Below are positions 9,487 through 19,610 of a DNA stretch of 64,000 bases, in pieces (position 1 is the first letter of the stretch; every line of letters begins with the position of its first letter). The notes under the pieces are model-generated. The model was not told the origin of the DNA and ran no database searches. It saw nothing but the letters and a program-made list of their open reading frames with translations. The DNA is from Pseudomonas abietaniphila (GTDB lineage: Bacteria; Pseudomonadota; Gammaproteobacteria; Pseudomonadales; Pseudomonadaceae), in the NCBI RefSeq assembly GCF_039697315.1, contig NZ_CP155619.1, positions 5,580,001 to 5,644,000 on the forward strand. The letters run 5' to 3'. The translations under genes and the position numbers were made by a program.

Positions 9487-9620
9487 CGGACTGACTCCCC
9501 ATCAGATGGATAAAACCGGCTCAGTGCACCGGCTTATGCAGCGTCTACGGGGCGCGTGTCGTGGGTATGTGGGGTTTGTAACGAGGGGCTTACGCAGGCG
9601 GGGCATGCATCGAGTTCACC

Positions 9621-9712
9621 CTGTGGGAGCGAATTCATTCGCGATACGGTGACGAATCTGACGCGGATGTACTGGATGTACCGGCCTCTCGCGAATGAAT
9701 TCGCTCCCACAG
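9621..9712. repeat. REPIN (inverted REP doublet)
   Basis: A 92-bp element with inverted ends CTGTGGGAGCGAATTCATTC and the matching GAATGAATTCGCTCCCACAG. The two half-palindromes surround about 50 bp of less conserved sequence. This is the common Pseudomonas REPIN layout, mobilised in trans by RAYT transposases. It lies between the EF-hand gene and the sensor-kinase gene. Confidence 0.9.
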
Positions 9713-9743
9713 AAACAGGCATTCGGCTCAAGCCGTCAGGGTT

Positions 9744-10847
9744 TCAGATTCGTGGCAGGTCCAGCACGGCTGTCAGACCGCCGCCCGGTGTCTCTTCCAG
9801 GCGAAGGTCGCCGCCCATGCGTCGGGCCGCTTCGCGGGCGATGGTCATGCCAATGCCGACGCCGCCCGAATTACGGTTGCGCGAGCCTTCGACCCGGTAA
9901 AAAGGCTCAAACACCGCTTCGCGCAGGTTGGCAGGAATACCGGGGCCACTGTCGACCACGCGCACCACCAGGCGGTCGCTGGCGTCTTCAATCATCACCC
10001 TGGCGTGCCCCGCGTAGCGCAGTGCGTTGTCGATCAGGTTGTTCAGGCAGGACCGCAGGGCCATGGGCTGCGATTTGAGGGGGCGACACGTGCCGCTGGC
10101 CTGCACGTCGTCGCCATTGTCCTGAGCGTTTTCGGTGAGCGATTCGATCAAGGCCTGCACATCGAAGTACTGCAGGGCTTCGCTGGTGCGCTGCTCGTTC
10201 AGGTAGGTCAGGGTCGCGTCGAGCATGGCGATCATGTCGTTCAGATCCTGGGTCATCTGCCCGTGCAGCTTGGGCTCTTCGATTTGCTCGACGCGCAACT
10301 TCAGCCGCGCCAACGGTGTGCGCAGATCATGGGAAACGGCGGCGAGCATGCGCCCACGTTGTTGTACCTGTTCGCGGATGCGTTCCTGCATGAGGTTAAA
10401 GGTCAGGGCCGCCTGACGGGCTTCGCGCGGACCATTGAGCGACAGCGGCAGGCTGTCGAGGTTTTCACTGAGGCGCTCCGCTGCCTCGCTCATGCGACGG
10501 ATCGGCCGGCTCAGTGCCTTGGCGCCGAACCAGGCGGCGATCACCAGGCTGATCAGTTGAAACAGCAGGGGAATAAACGGAACCCCCAGAATCGGCGGGC
10601 GTCCGGGCGGGGGTGGTGGCGGGCGCAAGGCGTCCATCGCGCTGTCTGCAAGCGTGCCGTCCTGCCGGGCAGGAGGCGGTGGTTGCGGGGGATGCCCGGA
10701 TTGCCCGGACTCCCAGCGCGCGTCGGGCGGTGGCATCTTCGGCCCGTAGTAGTGAAACCAGGCGAAGGCGAGCAGGTGTGCCAGGATGATCGCCAGCAGC
10801 GCACCCCCGAACAATCGGGCAAACAGTGTGTCGGCGGAGCGGATCAA
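9744..10847 (-). CDS. EnvZ-like sensor histidine kinase
   Basis: A 367-residue inner-membrane kinase. There are membrane helices at about 8-32 and 88-108. The short periplasmic loop between them is unusually rich in proline (residues 38-62 and 75-85). A HAMP domain (about 110-160), HisKA with His173 (VSHDLRTPLARL) and an HATPase with DSGPGIPANLREAVFEPF and GVGIGMTIA follow. It overlaps the upstream response-regulator gene by 4 bp. The signal is unknown. It belongs to the EnvZ/RstB class. Confidence 0.9.
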   Translation of the reverse strand: MIRSADTLFARLFGGALLAIILAHLLAFAWFHYYGPKMPPPDARWESGQSGHPPQPPPPARQDGTLADSAMDALRPPPPPPGRPPILGVPFIPLLFQLISLVIAAWFGAKALSRPIRRMSEAAERLSENLDSLPLSLNGPREARQAALTFNLMQERIREQVQQRGRMLAAVSHDLRTPLARLKLRVEQIEEPKLHGQMTQDLNDMIAMLDATLTYLNEQRTSEALQYFDVQALIESLTENAQDNGDDVQASGTCRPLKSQPMALRSCLNNLIDNALRYAGHARVMIEDASDRLVVRVVDSGPGIPANLREAVFEPFYRVEGSRNRNSGGVGIGMTIAREAARRMGGDLRLEETPGGGLTAVLDLPRI

Positions 10848-11596
10848 CCAATATCCCTGGCGTCGAACATATAGCCTTCGCCACGTACGGTCTTGATCAG
10901 TTGCGGGGACTTGGGGTCGTCACCGAGTTTTTGCCTGAGGCGCGACACCAGCAGGTCGATGCTGCGATCGAACGCTTCGATCGAGCGGCCACGTGCAGCA
11001 TCCAGCAATTGCTCGCGGTTGAGGACGCGACGCGGGCGTTCCAGGAAGACCCGCAGCAACCGGAACTCGGCGTTGGAGAGCGGCACGACCAGCCCGTCCG
11101 GCGCGGTCAACTGGCGCAATACGCTGTTCAGGCGCCAGTTGTCGAAACGCAAGGTGGTGCGTTCTTCGGTGCGGTCGTCACGGACGCGGCGCAGGATGGT
11201 CTGGATCCGGGCCACCAGCTCACGGGGCTCGAACGGCTTGGCCATGTAGTCGTCGGCTCCCAGTTCCAGACCGATGATGCGATCGGTGGGTTCGCAACGG
11301 GCGGTCAGCATCAGGATGGGAATATCCGACGAACTGCGCAGCCAGCGGCACAGTGACAGGCCGTCTTCGCCCGGCAGCATCAGGTCCAGCACGACGACGT
11401 CGTAGGTTTCTTCTGCCAGTGCTTCTCGCATGGCGTTGCCATCGGTCACGCCGGTGCTCTGGATATTGAAGCGTGCCAGGTAATCGCACAGCAATTCGCG
11501 GATGGGGACATCGTCATCGACGATCAGCGCGCGGGTGGTCCATCGGCGCTCGTCAGCCTGTGCGTTGGCGGTATTGCTGTCTGAGGTTGTCTGCAT
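10844..11596 (-). CDS. OmpR-family response regulator
   Basis: A 250-residue regulator with an extended N-terminus of about 20 residues. The receiver contains the acidic patch VDDD, phospho-acceptor Asp71 (VVVLDLMLPGEDG) and the conserved Lys in AKPFEPRELVAR. It ends in an OmpR-type winged helix (residues about 155-245, SNAEFRLLRVFLERP...VRGEGYMF). It is cotranscribed with, and overlaps, the sensor kinase. Its proximity to kdp does not by itself link it to potassium; kdpDE lies further right. Confidence 0.92.
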   Translation of the reverse strand: MQTTSDSNTANAQADERRWTTRALIVDDDVPIRELLCDYLARFNIQSTGVTDGNAMREALAEETYDVVVLDLMLPGEDGLSLCRWLRSSSDIPILMLTARCEPTDRIIGLELGADDYMAKPFEPRELVARIQTILRRVRDDRTEERTTLRFDNWRLNSVLRQLTAPDGLVVPLSNAEFRLLRVFLERPRRVLNREQLLDAARGRSIEAFDRSIDLLVSRLRQKLGDDPKSPQLIKTVRGEGYMFDARDIG

Positions 11597-11873
11597 GTTG
11601 CTGCCGCCATGTGATGCCGCCGGGGTGGGCCGCGGGTAAGTAACGACGCTGCCATGCTACTTCGCTGGCGAGCGGGGCGGAAGGGTGAGGGGGGCAGGTG
11701 TCGGTGGATTGTCGTGAATGTATCAAGAAATGTACAAGGATCGGGTTTCGGCGTTGCGCTGGGCTTTTCTGGCATCGGGGTTGTGGGTTTATCTGTTATC
11801 CAGGGTGGCGCTGATAGGTTTGGTTCTGCCTAACGGCAGAACAAATGCCCGCACCACCGCAAATACGGATATT

Positions 11874-11977
11874 GATCGTTCCCACGCTCCGCGTGGGGAT
11901 GCATCGCAAGACGCTCTGCGTCCAAGTCGACGCGGAGCGTCAATCGGTGCGTTACCACGCGGAGCGTGGGAACGATC
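11874..11977. repeat. Inverted intergenic repeat, GATCGTTCCCACGCTC family, copy 1
   Basis: About 104 bp with ends GATCGTTCCCACGCTCCGCG and the exact complement at the right side, plus an inner repeat GACGCGGAGCGTC. A second copy with the same ends and length lies at 58252-58355. It is a dispersed hairpin family, distinct from the GTGGGAGC REPINs. Confidence 0.88.
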
Positions 11978-12061
11978 AAAAATAACCCCGGATCTATCCT
12001 CCAAACCAAGCCCCAGTGTAAATCCGCTTTTTACGGCCTCCGGTCCAACAAAACCGCCAGT

Positions 12062-12115
12062 CTTTACGCTTTCTTTATGCCCCGAACCCCCTCTCGGTCT
12101 CGTTCCTTTACACCC
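12062..12115 (+). promoter_or_regulatory. Candidate KdpE-binding T-rich elements
   Basis: Two T-rich blocks, CTTTACGCTTTCTTTATGCC (12062-12081) and TCCTTTACACCC (12104-12115), lie about 55-110 bp before kdpF. They resemble the T-tract plus TTTACACC signature of the E. coli KdpE site. The match is by eye only. Confidence 0.3.
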
Positions 12116-12169
12116 TGCGTGAGGACAATTCCTACACACGGCAATCGCCGTATGACGGAGAGTTTTTTC

Positions 12170-12265
12170 ATGAGCGTTCTGGATGGGGTGTCACTGCTGT
12201 TGGCGGCAGGGTTGTTCGTGTACTTGCTGGTCGCGCTGCTGCGTGCCGGCCGGGTCGAGGAGTGA
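12170..12265 (+). CDS. kdpF: Potassium-transporting ATPase subunit KdpF
   Basis: A 31-residue single-span membrane peptide (MSVLDGVSLLLAAGLFVYLLVALLRAGRVEE). Its length and sequence pattern match KdpF, the small subunit that stabilises the KdpFABC complex. A GGAG lies 9 bp upstream of the ATG. Its end provides the GAGGAG ribosome-binding site for kdpA. Confidence 0.93.
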   Translation: MSVLDGVSLLLAAGLFVYLLVALLRAGRVEE

Positions 12266-12270
12266 CGGCC

Positions 12271-13965
12271 ATGCACAGTTATGACTATCTGCTGATTCTG
12301 GCCTTCTTCGCGCTGGTGCTGCTGCCCGCGCCACTGCTGGGCCGTTTTTATTACAACGTCATGGAAGGCAACCGCACGTTTCTAACCCCGGTCATGGGTC
12401 CGGTCGAGCGCGTGTGTTATCGCCTGTCGGGCGTCGACCCCAAGGTCGAGCAAAACTGGAAAACCTACACACTGGCCCTGCTGGCGTTCAACCTGGCGGG
12501 TTTTGTCGCGTTGTTTGCGATCTTGCTGTTCCAGGGCGCCTTGCCGCTTAACCCCCAAGGCTTGCCGGGGATGGAGTGGTCGCTGGCGTTCAACACGGCG
12601 ATGAGTTTCGTCACCAACACCAACTGGCAGAGCTACAGCGGCGAAGCCTCGCTGAGCTACCTCAGCCAGATGGCCGGGCTGACCGTTCAGAACTTCGTCA
12701 GTGCGGCCACGGGTATTGCGGTGCTGGTTGCGTTTTGCCGGGGCATCGGTCGTCGTTCGACACAGAATCTCGGTAACTTCTGGACCGACATGACCCGTGC
12801 GACCCTTTATGGGCTGCTGCCGTTGTGCATCATCATGGCGCTGTTTCTGGTCTGGCAGGGCGTGCCACAGACGTTCGCTCACTATGTCGACGCTATAACC
12901 CTGCAAGGCGCCGACCAGACTATTCCACTGGGCCCGGCTGCCAGCCAGATCGCGATCAAGCAACTGGGTACCAACGGCGGTGGCTTCTTCGGGGTCAACT
13001 CGGCGCATCCGTTCGAGAACCCGACCGCGTGGAGCAACCTGTTCGAACTGGTGTCGATCATCCTGATCCCGGTAGCGCTGGTGTTCACCTTCGGCCACTA
13101 CGTCAAAGACATGCGTCAGAGCCGCGCCATCGTGGCCTGCATGTTCGTGCTGTTCCTGATCGGTGGTGCGACTGCGCTGTGGGCTGAATACCAATCCAAC
13201 CCCGCGCTGAACATTGCATCGGTCGAGCAGACCGCGCCGATGGAAGGCAAGGAAACCCGCTTCGGCACCACCGCGACAGTGCTCTGGGCGACGGCCACAA
13301 CAGCCGCATCCAACGGTTCGGTCAACGGCATGCATGACAGCCTTAACCCGCTGACCGGCATGGTCGCCCTGGCGAACATGATGGTCGGTGAGGTGATCTT
13401 TGGCGGCGTCGGTGCCGGTCTCTACGGCATGTTGTTGAACGTGCTGATCGCGGTGTTCCTGGCCGGTCTGATGATTGGCCGTACCCCGGAATACCTGGGC
13501 AAGAAGCTGCAGGCGCGAGAGGTGAAGCTGCTGGTCGCGACCCTGATCGTGATGCCGGTCGGCGTGTTGGTGTTCGGTGCGCTGGCGGCCTCGTTGCCAG
13601 GCCCGGCGGGTGCTGTGAGCAACCCGGGTGCCCACGGTTTCAGTCAGTTGCTTTACACCTACACCTCGGCCACGGCCAACAACGGCTCGGCGTTCGGCGG
13701 TTTCAGCGCCAACACCCTGTTCCACAACCTGATGCTCAGCCTGTCGATGTTCATCGGCCGCTTCGGCTACATCCTGCCGGTGCTGGCGTTGGCGGGCAGT
13801 CTGGCGGCGAAGAAGACGGCGCCTCTGGGCCAGAACAGCTTCCCGACCCATGGCCCGCTGTTCGTCACACTGCTGACCGTGACCATCCTGCTGGTGGGCG
13901 GCCTGACTTTCCTGCCGACCCTGGCGTTGGGCCCGATCGCCGAACACTTGAGCCTGGGCTTCTGA
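12271..13965 (+). CDS. kdpA: Potassium-transporting ATPase channel subunit KdpA
   Basis: The K+-translocating subunit of KdpFABC, in the inner membrane. It has about ten hydrophobic segments. Four pore-loop regions of the SKT type are visible: TNTNWQSYSGE, GTNGGGFFGVNSAHPFENP, ATTAASNGSVNGM and ATANNGSAFGGF. The start is placed at 12271 (MHSYDYLLILAFF), preceded by GAGGAG at 12257-12262, giving 564 residues. A GTG at 12262 overlapping the kdpF stop is an alternative. kdpB follows 10 bp after the stop. Confidence 0.96.
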   Translation: MHSYDYLLILAFFALVLLPAPLLGRFYYNVMEGNRTFLTPVMGPVERVCYRLSGVDPKVEQNWKTYTLALLAFNLAGFVALFAILLFQGALPLNPQGLPGMEWSLAFNTAMSFVTNTNWQSYSGEASLSYLSQMAGLTVQNFVSAATGIAVLVAFCRGIGRRSTQNLGNFWTDMTRATLYGLLPLCIIMALFLVWQGVPQTFAHYVDAITLQGADQTIPLGPAASQIAIKQLGTNGGGFFGVNSAHPFENPTAWSNLFELVSIILIPVALVFTFGHYVKDMRQSRAIVACMFVLFLIGGATALWAEYQSNPALNIASVEQTAPMEGKETRFGTTATVLWATATTAASNGSVNGMHDSLNPLTGMVALANMMVGEVIFGGVGAGLYGMLLNVLIAVFLAGLMIGRTPEYLGKKLQAREVKLLVATLIVMPVGVLVFGALAASLPGPAGAVSNPGAHGFSQLLYTYTSATANNGSAFGGFSANTLFHNLMLSLSMFIGRFGYILPVLALAGSLAAKKTAPLGQNSFPTHGPLFVTLLTVTILLVGGLTFLPTLALGPIAEHLSLGF

Positions 13966-13975
13966 GGACTGAATC

Positions 13976-16054
13976 ATGAATATGCAAGCTCCTGTAACAA
14001 AGAGTCCTGCCACAAGCGCCGACCAACAGCCGACTGCCGCACCGGTCAAGACCGGCTTTGCAGATCTCTGGCGTCCGGCGTTGATCCAGGCGTTCGTCAA
14101 ACTCGATCCGCGCCAGTTGCAGCGCGCGCCGGTGATGCTGGTCGTTGAACTGACGGCCATTCTCACTACGATTCTGTGCCTGATCCCCAACCCGGCCGTG
14201 CCGACGTTCGTTGCGGTACAGATTGCCGTCTGGCTGTGGTTCACCGTGTTGTTCGCCAACTTTGCCGAAGCCTTGGCCGAAGGTCGCGGCAAGGCTCGCG
14301 CTGACAGCCTCAAGGCCGGTACTGAAGGCCTGAAAGCGCGTTTGCAAGGCGCCACTGGCGGCTTTCTGATGGTCAATGCCAGCACCCTGCGCAAGGGTGA
14401 TGTGGTGCGCGTCGAAGCGGGGGAGTTGATCCCCGGTGACGGTGAGGTCATCGAAGGCATTGCCGCCGTCAACGAAGCAGCGATCACGGGCGAATCCGCG
14501 CCGGTGATCCGCGAGTCAGGCGGCGATCGCTCGGCGGTCACCGGCAACACGCGTCTGGTGTCTGACTGGCTGCTGGTGCGCATCAGCGCCAACCCTGGCG
14601 AGTCGACCCTGGACCGCATGATTGCGTTGGTAGAAGGCGCCAAACGCCAAAAGACTCCCAACGAAGTCGCGCTGGACATCCTGCTGATCGGCTTGACCCT
14701 GATCTTCCTGCTGGTGGTGGTGACCCTGCAGCCATTCGCCCATTTCGCAGGCGGCAACCTGCCGCTGGTGTTCCTGGTCGCGCTGCTGGTCACGCTGATT
14801 CCGACCACCATCGGCGGCCTGCTGTCGGCCATCGGTATCGCCGGGATGGACCGTCTGGTGCGCCTGAACGTCATCGCCAAATCCGGCCGTGCGGTTGAAG
14901 CAGCGGGCGACGTCCATGTGCTGCTGCTGGACAAGACCGGCACCATCACCTTCGGTAACCGTCGTTGCGCAGCGGTGTACGCAGCGCCTGGGATCACCGC
15001 CAAAGAGCTGGGTGAGGGCGCATTGCTGGCGTCGCTGGCTGACGACACAGCGGAAGGTAAATCGATTGTCGAGTACCTGCGTGCGCTGCACCCGATGATC
15101 GAGCCGGCGCCGAGCCAGCTGACTGCGGTGCCATTCAGCGCCGAAACCCGATTGTCGGGCGTCGACTACGACGGTCGGGTGTATCGCAAAGGTGCTGTGG
15201 ATTCGCTGCTCAAATTCCTGGGCCGTGATCGCAGCGATCTGCCGCTGACCCTGTCGCGGGAAATCGACAAGATCGCCAAGACCGGCGGCACGCCGTTGCT
15301 GGTGTGCGGCGACGGCAAATTGCTGGGCGCCATTCACCTCAAGGACGTGGTCAAGCCGGGTATTCGTGAGCGTTTCGAAGAGTTGCGCAAACTGGGCATT
15401 CGCACCGTCATGGTGACCGGTGACAACCCGCTCACCGCCGCTGCGATCGCTGCCGAGGCCGGTGTTGACGACGTGCTGGCCGAGGCCACCCCAGAGAAGA
15501 AACTGGAGCGCATTCGTCAGGAGCAGAACGACGGTCGTCTGGTGGCGATGTGTGGCGACGGTGCCAACGACGCCCCGGCGCTGGCTCAGGCCGACGTCGG
15601 CATGGCGATGAACGATGGTACGCAAGCGGCCCGCGAGGCGGCCAACATGGTCGACCTGGACAGCGATCCGACCAAGCTGCTGGACGTGGTCCAGATCGGC
15701 AAGGAATTGCTGGTCACCCGAGGCGCACTGACGACCTTCTCGATTGCGAACGACGTGGCCAAGTATTTCGCGATTCTGCCGGCGCTGTTCGCGGCCATCT
15801 ACCCGCAGTTGGGCGTGCTGAACGTCATGCACCTGGCCAGCCCGCAGAGCGCGATTCTCTCGGCCATCGTGTTCAACGCATTGATCATCGTCGTGCTGAT
15901 TCCGTTGGCGCTGCGTGGCGTGCGGGTTCAGGCGGCCAGCGCCGCGCACCTGCTGCGTCGCAACCTGCTGATCTACGGTCTGGGCGGCATCGTCGTACCG
16001 TTTGTGGGCATCAAGCTGATCGACATGCTGCTCACCGGGCTGCATCTGGTTTAA
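13976..16054 (+). CDS. kdpB: Potassium-transporting ATPase ATP-binding subunit KdpB
   Basis: A 692-residue P-type ATPase that energises K+ uptake. It shows the actuator motif TGES (171-174), phosphorylation motif DKTGTIT with Asp319, the nucleotide-domain sequence around [16 protein letters not shown], and the hinge motif [23 protein letters not shown]. The N-terminal 25 residues are a variable extension. It has the full family length and no missing catalytic residue. It lies between kdpA and kdpC in the operon. Confidence 0.97.
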   Translation: MNMQAPVTKSPATSADQQPTAAPVKTGFADLWRPALIQAFVKLDPRQLQRAPVMLVVELTAILTTILCLIPNPAVPTFVAVQIAVWLWFTVLFANFAEALAEGRGKARADSLKAGTEGLKARLQGATGGFLMVNASTLRKGDVVRVEAGELIPGDGEVIEGIAAVNEAAITGESAPVIRESGGDRSAVTGNTRLVSDWLLVRISANPGESTLDRMIALVEGAKRQKTPNEVALDILLIGLTLIFLLVVVTLQPFAHFAGGNLPLVFLVALLVTLIPTTIGGLLSAIGIAGMDRLVRLNVIAKSGRAVEAAGDVHVLLLDKTGTITFGNRRCAAVYAAPGITAKELGEGALLASLADDTAEGKSIVEYLRALHPMIEPAPSQLTAVPFSAETRLSGVDYDGRVYRKGAVDSLLKFLGRDRSDLPLTLSREIDKIAKTGGTPLLVCGDGKLLGAIHLKDVVKPGIRERFEELRKLGIRTVMVTGDNPLTAAAIAAEAGVDDVLAEATPEKKLERIRQEQNDGRLVAMCGDGANDAPALAQADVGMAMNDGTQAAREAANMVDLDSDPTKLLDVVQIGKELLVTRGALTTFSIANDVAKYFAILPALFAAIYPQLGVLNVMHLASPQSAILSAIVFNALIIVVLIPLALRGVRVQAASAAHLLRRNLLIYGLGGIVVPFVGIKLIDMLLTGLHLV

Positions 16055-16121
16055 GGGTCACGGCACTGCCTGCGCTGCGGGCGAACGATCGTCCGCAGCG
16101 CCTAACTTGATTGAGGATTGA

Positions 16122-16685
16122 ATGATGTCCAGTGTATTGCGTCCGGCTGTGAGCCTGATCGTTCTGATGACCCTGATCACCGGCGTGGCTTATCCGCTGG
16201 TGGTCACCGGGGTCGCCCAGGTCGCGTTCCCGGAACAGGCCAACGGCAGCCTGGTGTATGACGATCAGGATAAGGTCCGGGGATCGGAACTGATCGCCCA
16301 GAATTTCACCGGAGAAGGGTGGTTCCATTCGCGTCCGTCAGCGGGCGCCTATGCGACCGTCTCCAGCGGTGCGAGCAACCTGTCGCCGAGCAACCCTGCC
16401 TTGGCGACGCGGATCACCGATGATGCGACCAAAGAGAAGGTTGATAATCAAGGGCCCGTGCCGTTGAACCTGCTGACCACCTCGGGCAGTGGTCTTGACC
16501 CGCATCTTTCTCCTGACGCGGCGGAATATCAGGTTGCGCGGATCGCGGCAGCCCGTAATCTGCCACGCGATTCGGTGCAAAAGCTGATTGCGGCCAACAC
16601 CTACAGCCCGCTGATCGGGCCGCCGGTGGTGAACGTCCTGGCTTTGAATCAGAGCCTGGAAGCGCTACCGTCACAGTCAAGATAA
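16122..16685 (+). CDS. kdpC: Potassium-transporting ATPase subunit KdpC
   Basis: A 187-residue membrane-anchored periplasmic subunit that raises the ATP affinity of KdpB. An N-terminal helix (about residues 9-32) is followed by the family motifs [22 protein letters not shown] and [16 protein letters not shown]. The gene begins with ATGATG, so the start may be one codon later. It is the last structural gene, 210 bp before kdpD. Confidence 0.96.
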   Translation: MMSSVLRPAVSLIVLMTLITGVAYPLVVTGVAQVAFPEQANGSLVYDDQDKVRGSELIAQNFTGEGWFHSRPSAGAYATVSSGASNLSPSNPALATRITDDATKEKVDNQGPVPLNLLTTSGSGLDPHLSPDAAEYQVARIAAARNLPRDSVQKLIAANTYSPLIGPPVVNVLALNQSLEALPSQSR

Positions 16686-16694
16686 ACACCGGCC

Positions 16695-16846
16695 CTGTAG
16701 GAGCGTGGCTTGTCCCGCGATCTGCTGCGAAGCAGTAGTAAAACCAAGCGCCTGTGTAGTGTTAGACACACAACAACGATGCACTTGCTGCCGGTTCCCG
16801 GCAGTTCGCGGGACAAGTTGAAGCGCCACCCCGGCAGCTCCTACAG
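16695..16846 (+). repeat. Long REPIN-like element between kdpC and kdpD, copy 1
   Basis: About 152 bp bounded by CTGTAGGAGC and GCTCCTACAG. Inner inverted halves read CTTGTCCCGCGA and TCGCGGGACAAG. The core (GATCTGCTGCGAAG...CTTGCTGCCGGTTCCCGG) is shared with the reverse-oriented copy at 33792-33940. It separates the transporter genes from the sensor genes. Confidence 0.85.
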
Positions 16847-16894
16847 TGATGAGCGGCAGTACAACAACGTCATCAACGCAACAGGACAACCATC

Positions 16895-19552
16895 GTGAAC
16901 ACAAACAGCCGTGCTGACGCCTTGCTGGCCAATCTGCCCAGGGATGACCGTGGGCGGCTGAAGGTGTTTCTCGGCGCCGCGCCCGGCGTGGGCAAGACCT
17001 TCGCCATGCTTCAGGCGGCGCACACCCAAATGCGTCAGGGCGTTTCGTTGCTGGTCGGCGTTGTCGAGACCCACGGCCGCGCCGAAACCGAAGCCTTGCT
17101 GGGCGGCCTGCCGCAATTGCCGATGCTGCGCTCCGAATACCGGGGCGTGATGCTCGAAGAAATGGACCTCGACGGTTTGCTGCGCGCCAAACCGAAGCTG
17201 GTACTGGTCGACGAACTCGCCCACAGCAACGCACCGGGCAGCCGTCACGCCAAACGCTGGCAGGATATTCAGGAACTGCTCTCAGCCGGTATCGACGTCT
17301 ACACCACGGTCAATGTTCAGCACCTGGAAAGCCTTAACGATCAGGTGCGCGGCATCACCGGTGTGCAGGTGCGCGAAACCTTGCCGGACTGGGTGCTGCA
17401 GGAAGCCTACGAACTGGTGCTGATCGACCTGCCGCCCCGCGAGCTGCTGGAGCGGCTGCGCGACGGCAAGGTCTACGTGCCGGAACAGGCGAGGGCGGCC
17501 ATCGATGCATTTTTTACCCAGACCAACCTGACCGCGCTGCGCGAACTGGCCATGCAAACCGCCGCCGCACAGGTGGATAACGATCTGGCGCTGGGGTATC
17601 GGCAGTTGGGCCAGTCCGCGCCCGCGGTGCGCGGCCGGCTGCTGGTCGGTGTGGATGGCGACGCGCAGGCTGAACGGCTCGTGCGTCATGCCAGTCGCGT
17701 GGCACAGCGCAGGCACCTGCCGTGGAGCCTGGTGCACGTTGACAATGGCCGGTTTTTCGATGAACTGGCGCGCACGCGTTTGCAGAATGCGCAGCAACTG
17801 GCGGAACGGCTTGGCGGGGAAGTGGTGGTGCTGCGCGCCCCGGAAGTCGCGAAAACCCTGATTCAGCACGCCGCCGAACGTCGCGCCAGCCTGGTGCTGG
17901 TGGGGCAGTCACGGCCTTTGCTGCGTCGTCGGGTGTTCGGCGGCGGGCTGGCGGCACGTTTACTGCGCAACGCCCACGGCCTGGAGATCAACGTGCTGGA
18001 CAGCGAGGCCCGTGCCGACCAGCCACGCTCGTCCACGCCCCGTGCGCTGCAATGGTTCGATTACCTGCTGGCGGTGGTGGCAACGGTCGGTGCCAGTGCC
18101 CTGGCGTGGGCGGTGTCCAGCGTGCTGGCGTTGCCCAACATCTCACTGGTGTTTCTGGCGGCGGTGTTGTTGGTGGCGGTGCGCAGCAGCGTCGGGCCCG
18201 CGATGGTCTGCTCGGTGCTGTCGTTTCTGGCGTATGACTTTCTGTTCATTCCGCCGAATTTCTCCCTGAGCATTCAGCGCGAGGAAGACGTGCTGACCTT
18301 GCTGTTTTTCCTGATGATGGCCGCGTTGACGGGCAATCTCGCCGCGCGCCAGCGTCGACAATTGCAGGCGTTGCGCGATACCCAGCAAGAAACCAGCGAA
18401 CTGCTCGACCTGTCCAAACGACTGACCGCCGCAACAGATCGCCAGGCGGTGCTCAGCGCTGCCGAACAGCATCTGGCGGGCTGGAAAGAGTTACAGGTCT
18501 GCGTGCTCGACAGTGACAAGCAGCAGGGCTGGAAGGTTGAAGCAGGCGGCTCGGTCGAATTCTCCGAATTTGAGCGCGCGGCGGCAGACTGGGCCTGGCA
18601 GCACGGCCAACCTGCGGGCAGGGGTACCGGGACATTGCCGTCGGGCGATTGGTGGTGGCTGCCGCTGTGGGTCGACGATGCGCCGCTGGCGCTATTGGGC
18701 GTCAAACCGAAAGAAGGCGAGGCGTTCAGTCCCCAGCGTCGGCGGCTGTTGACGGCGTTGAGCCAACCACTGGGACAGGCGCTGGCCCGCGCACGACTCG
18801 CCGAAGACCTGGAAGCGGCGCGTCTGCATGGGGAAACCGAGCAACTGCGCAGTGCATTGCTGGCCTCGGTGTCTCACGACCTGCGCACGCCGTTGACGGC
18901 CATGCGCGGCAGCATCGACAGCCTGTTGGCGTTGGGCGAGGCCATTCCGCTGGAGGATCGCCGAGAACTGCTGGAAGGTACGCGCGATGAGGCCGAGCGC
19001 CTGGACCGTTACATCCAGAACTTGCTGGACATGACTCGACTCGGCCACGGCGCATTGAAGCTGGCGCGCGACTGGGTGTCGCCGGGGGACATCGTCGGCA
19101 GCACCTTGAACCGGCTGCGTGCGGTACTGTCGCCGTTGCAGGTCAGCACCGATCTGCCCGCGGACCTGCCGTTGCTGTACGTTCATGCCGCGCTGATCGA
19201 GCAGGCGCTGATCAATGTGGTGGAAAACGCCGCGCGTTTTTCGCCGGCTCACGGCCGTTTGCAGATGCAGGTGAGCGCAACCCACGATGAACTGATCTTT
19301 GCCGTCAGCGACGAAGGCCCGGGCATACCGGAGGCCGAGCGGGCGAAGATCTTCGACATGTTTTACACCGCTGCGCGCGGTGACCGGGGCGGACAGGGCA
19401 CAGGGCTCGGGCTTGCGATCTGTCAGGGCATGGTCGGGGCGCACGGTGGGCGTATCAGCGTGGGTGACGGCATCGAAGGCAGGGGCACGTGCATCAGCCT
19501 GCATCTGCCGTTGCAGGCACAGCCTCAGGCAGAAATGGAGCAAGCAGTTTGA
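16895..19552 (+). CDS. kdpD: Osmosensitive potassium channel histidine kinase KdpD
   Basis: An 885-residue sensor kinase for low potassium and turgor. The N-terminal KdpD domain has a Walker A motif GAAPGVGKT (27-35). A universal-stress-protein domain follows (about 245-375), then four clustered membrane helices (about 390-485), a GAF-like domain, HisKA with His661 (VSHDLRTPLTAMRG) and the HATPase (DEGPGIPEAERAKIFDMF, GTGLGLAICQGM). It has full family length. A REPIN-like repeat lies between it and kdpC, so its level relative to kdpFABC may be set there. Confidence 0.97.
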   Translation: MNTNSRADALLANLPRDDRGRLKVFLGAAPGVGKTFAMLQAAHTQMRQGVSLLVGVVETHGRAETEALLGGLPQLPMLRSEYRGVMLEEMDLDGLLRAKPKLVLVDELAHSNAPGSRHAKRWQDIQELLSAGIDVYTTVNVQHLESLNDQVRGITGVQVRETLPDWVLQEAYELVLIDLPPRELLERLRDGKVYVPEQARAAIDAFFTQTNLTALRELAMQTAAAQVDNDLALGYRQLGQSAPAVRGRLLVGVDGDAQAERLVRHASRVAQRRHLPWSLVHVDNGRFFDELARTRLQNAQQLAERLGGEVVVLRAPEVAKTLIQHAAERRASLVLVGQSRPLLRRRVFGGGLAARLLRNAHGLEINVLDSEARADQPRSSTPRALQWFDYLLAVVATVGASALAWAVSSVLALPNISLVFLAAVLLVAVRSSVGPAMVCSVLSFLAYDFLFIPPNFSLSIQREEDVLTLLFFLMMAALTGNLAARQRRQLQALRDTQQETSELLDLSKRLTAATDRQAVLSAAEQHLAGWKELQVCVLDSDKQQGWKVEAGGSVEFSEFERAAADWAWQHGQPAGRGTGTLPSGDWWWLPLWVDDAPLALLGVKPKEGEAFSPQRRRLLTALSQPLGQALARARLAEDLEAARLHGETEQLRSALLASVSHDLRTPLTAMRGSIDSLLALGEAIPLEDRRELLEGTRDEAERLDRYIQNLLDMTRLGHGALKLARDWVSPGDIVGSTLNRLRAVLSPLQVSTDLPADLPLLYVHAALIEQALINVVENAARFSPAHGRLQMQVSATHDELIFAVSDEGPGIPEAERAKIFDMFYTAARGDRGGQGTGLGLAICQGMVGAHGGRISVGDGIEGRGTCISLHLPLQAQPQAEMEQAV

Positions 19553-19610
19553 TCGCGCACCGGGTTACGCTGGTGTACGGTAATGGGAAATCATGGGTAA
19601 CGGGAAAAGC

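Larger units (their letters stand above)
11597..12169. other. Gene-free region upstream of kdp
   Basis: The left part carries the divergent promoter of the OmpR-type regulator. The middle holds the 104-bp inverted repeat at 11874-11977. The right part (11980-12169) is the presumed kdp promoter region. Open frames here have no family features and run through the inverted repeat. Confidence 0.6.

Noticed and set aside
12382..15048. An 888-codon open frame on the minus strand opposite kdpA and kdpB
   Set aside because: It has no domain, is rich in serine, arginine and histidine-glutamine runs, and lies opposite two genes with certain motifs; long antisense frames are expected at this GC content.
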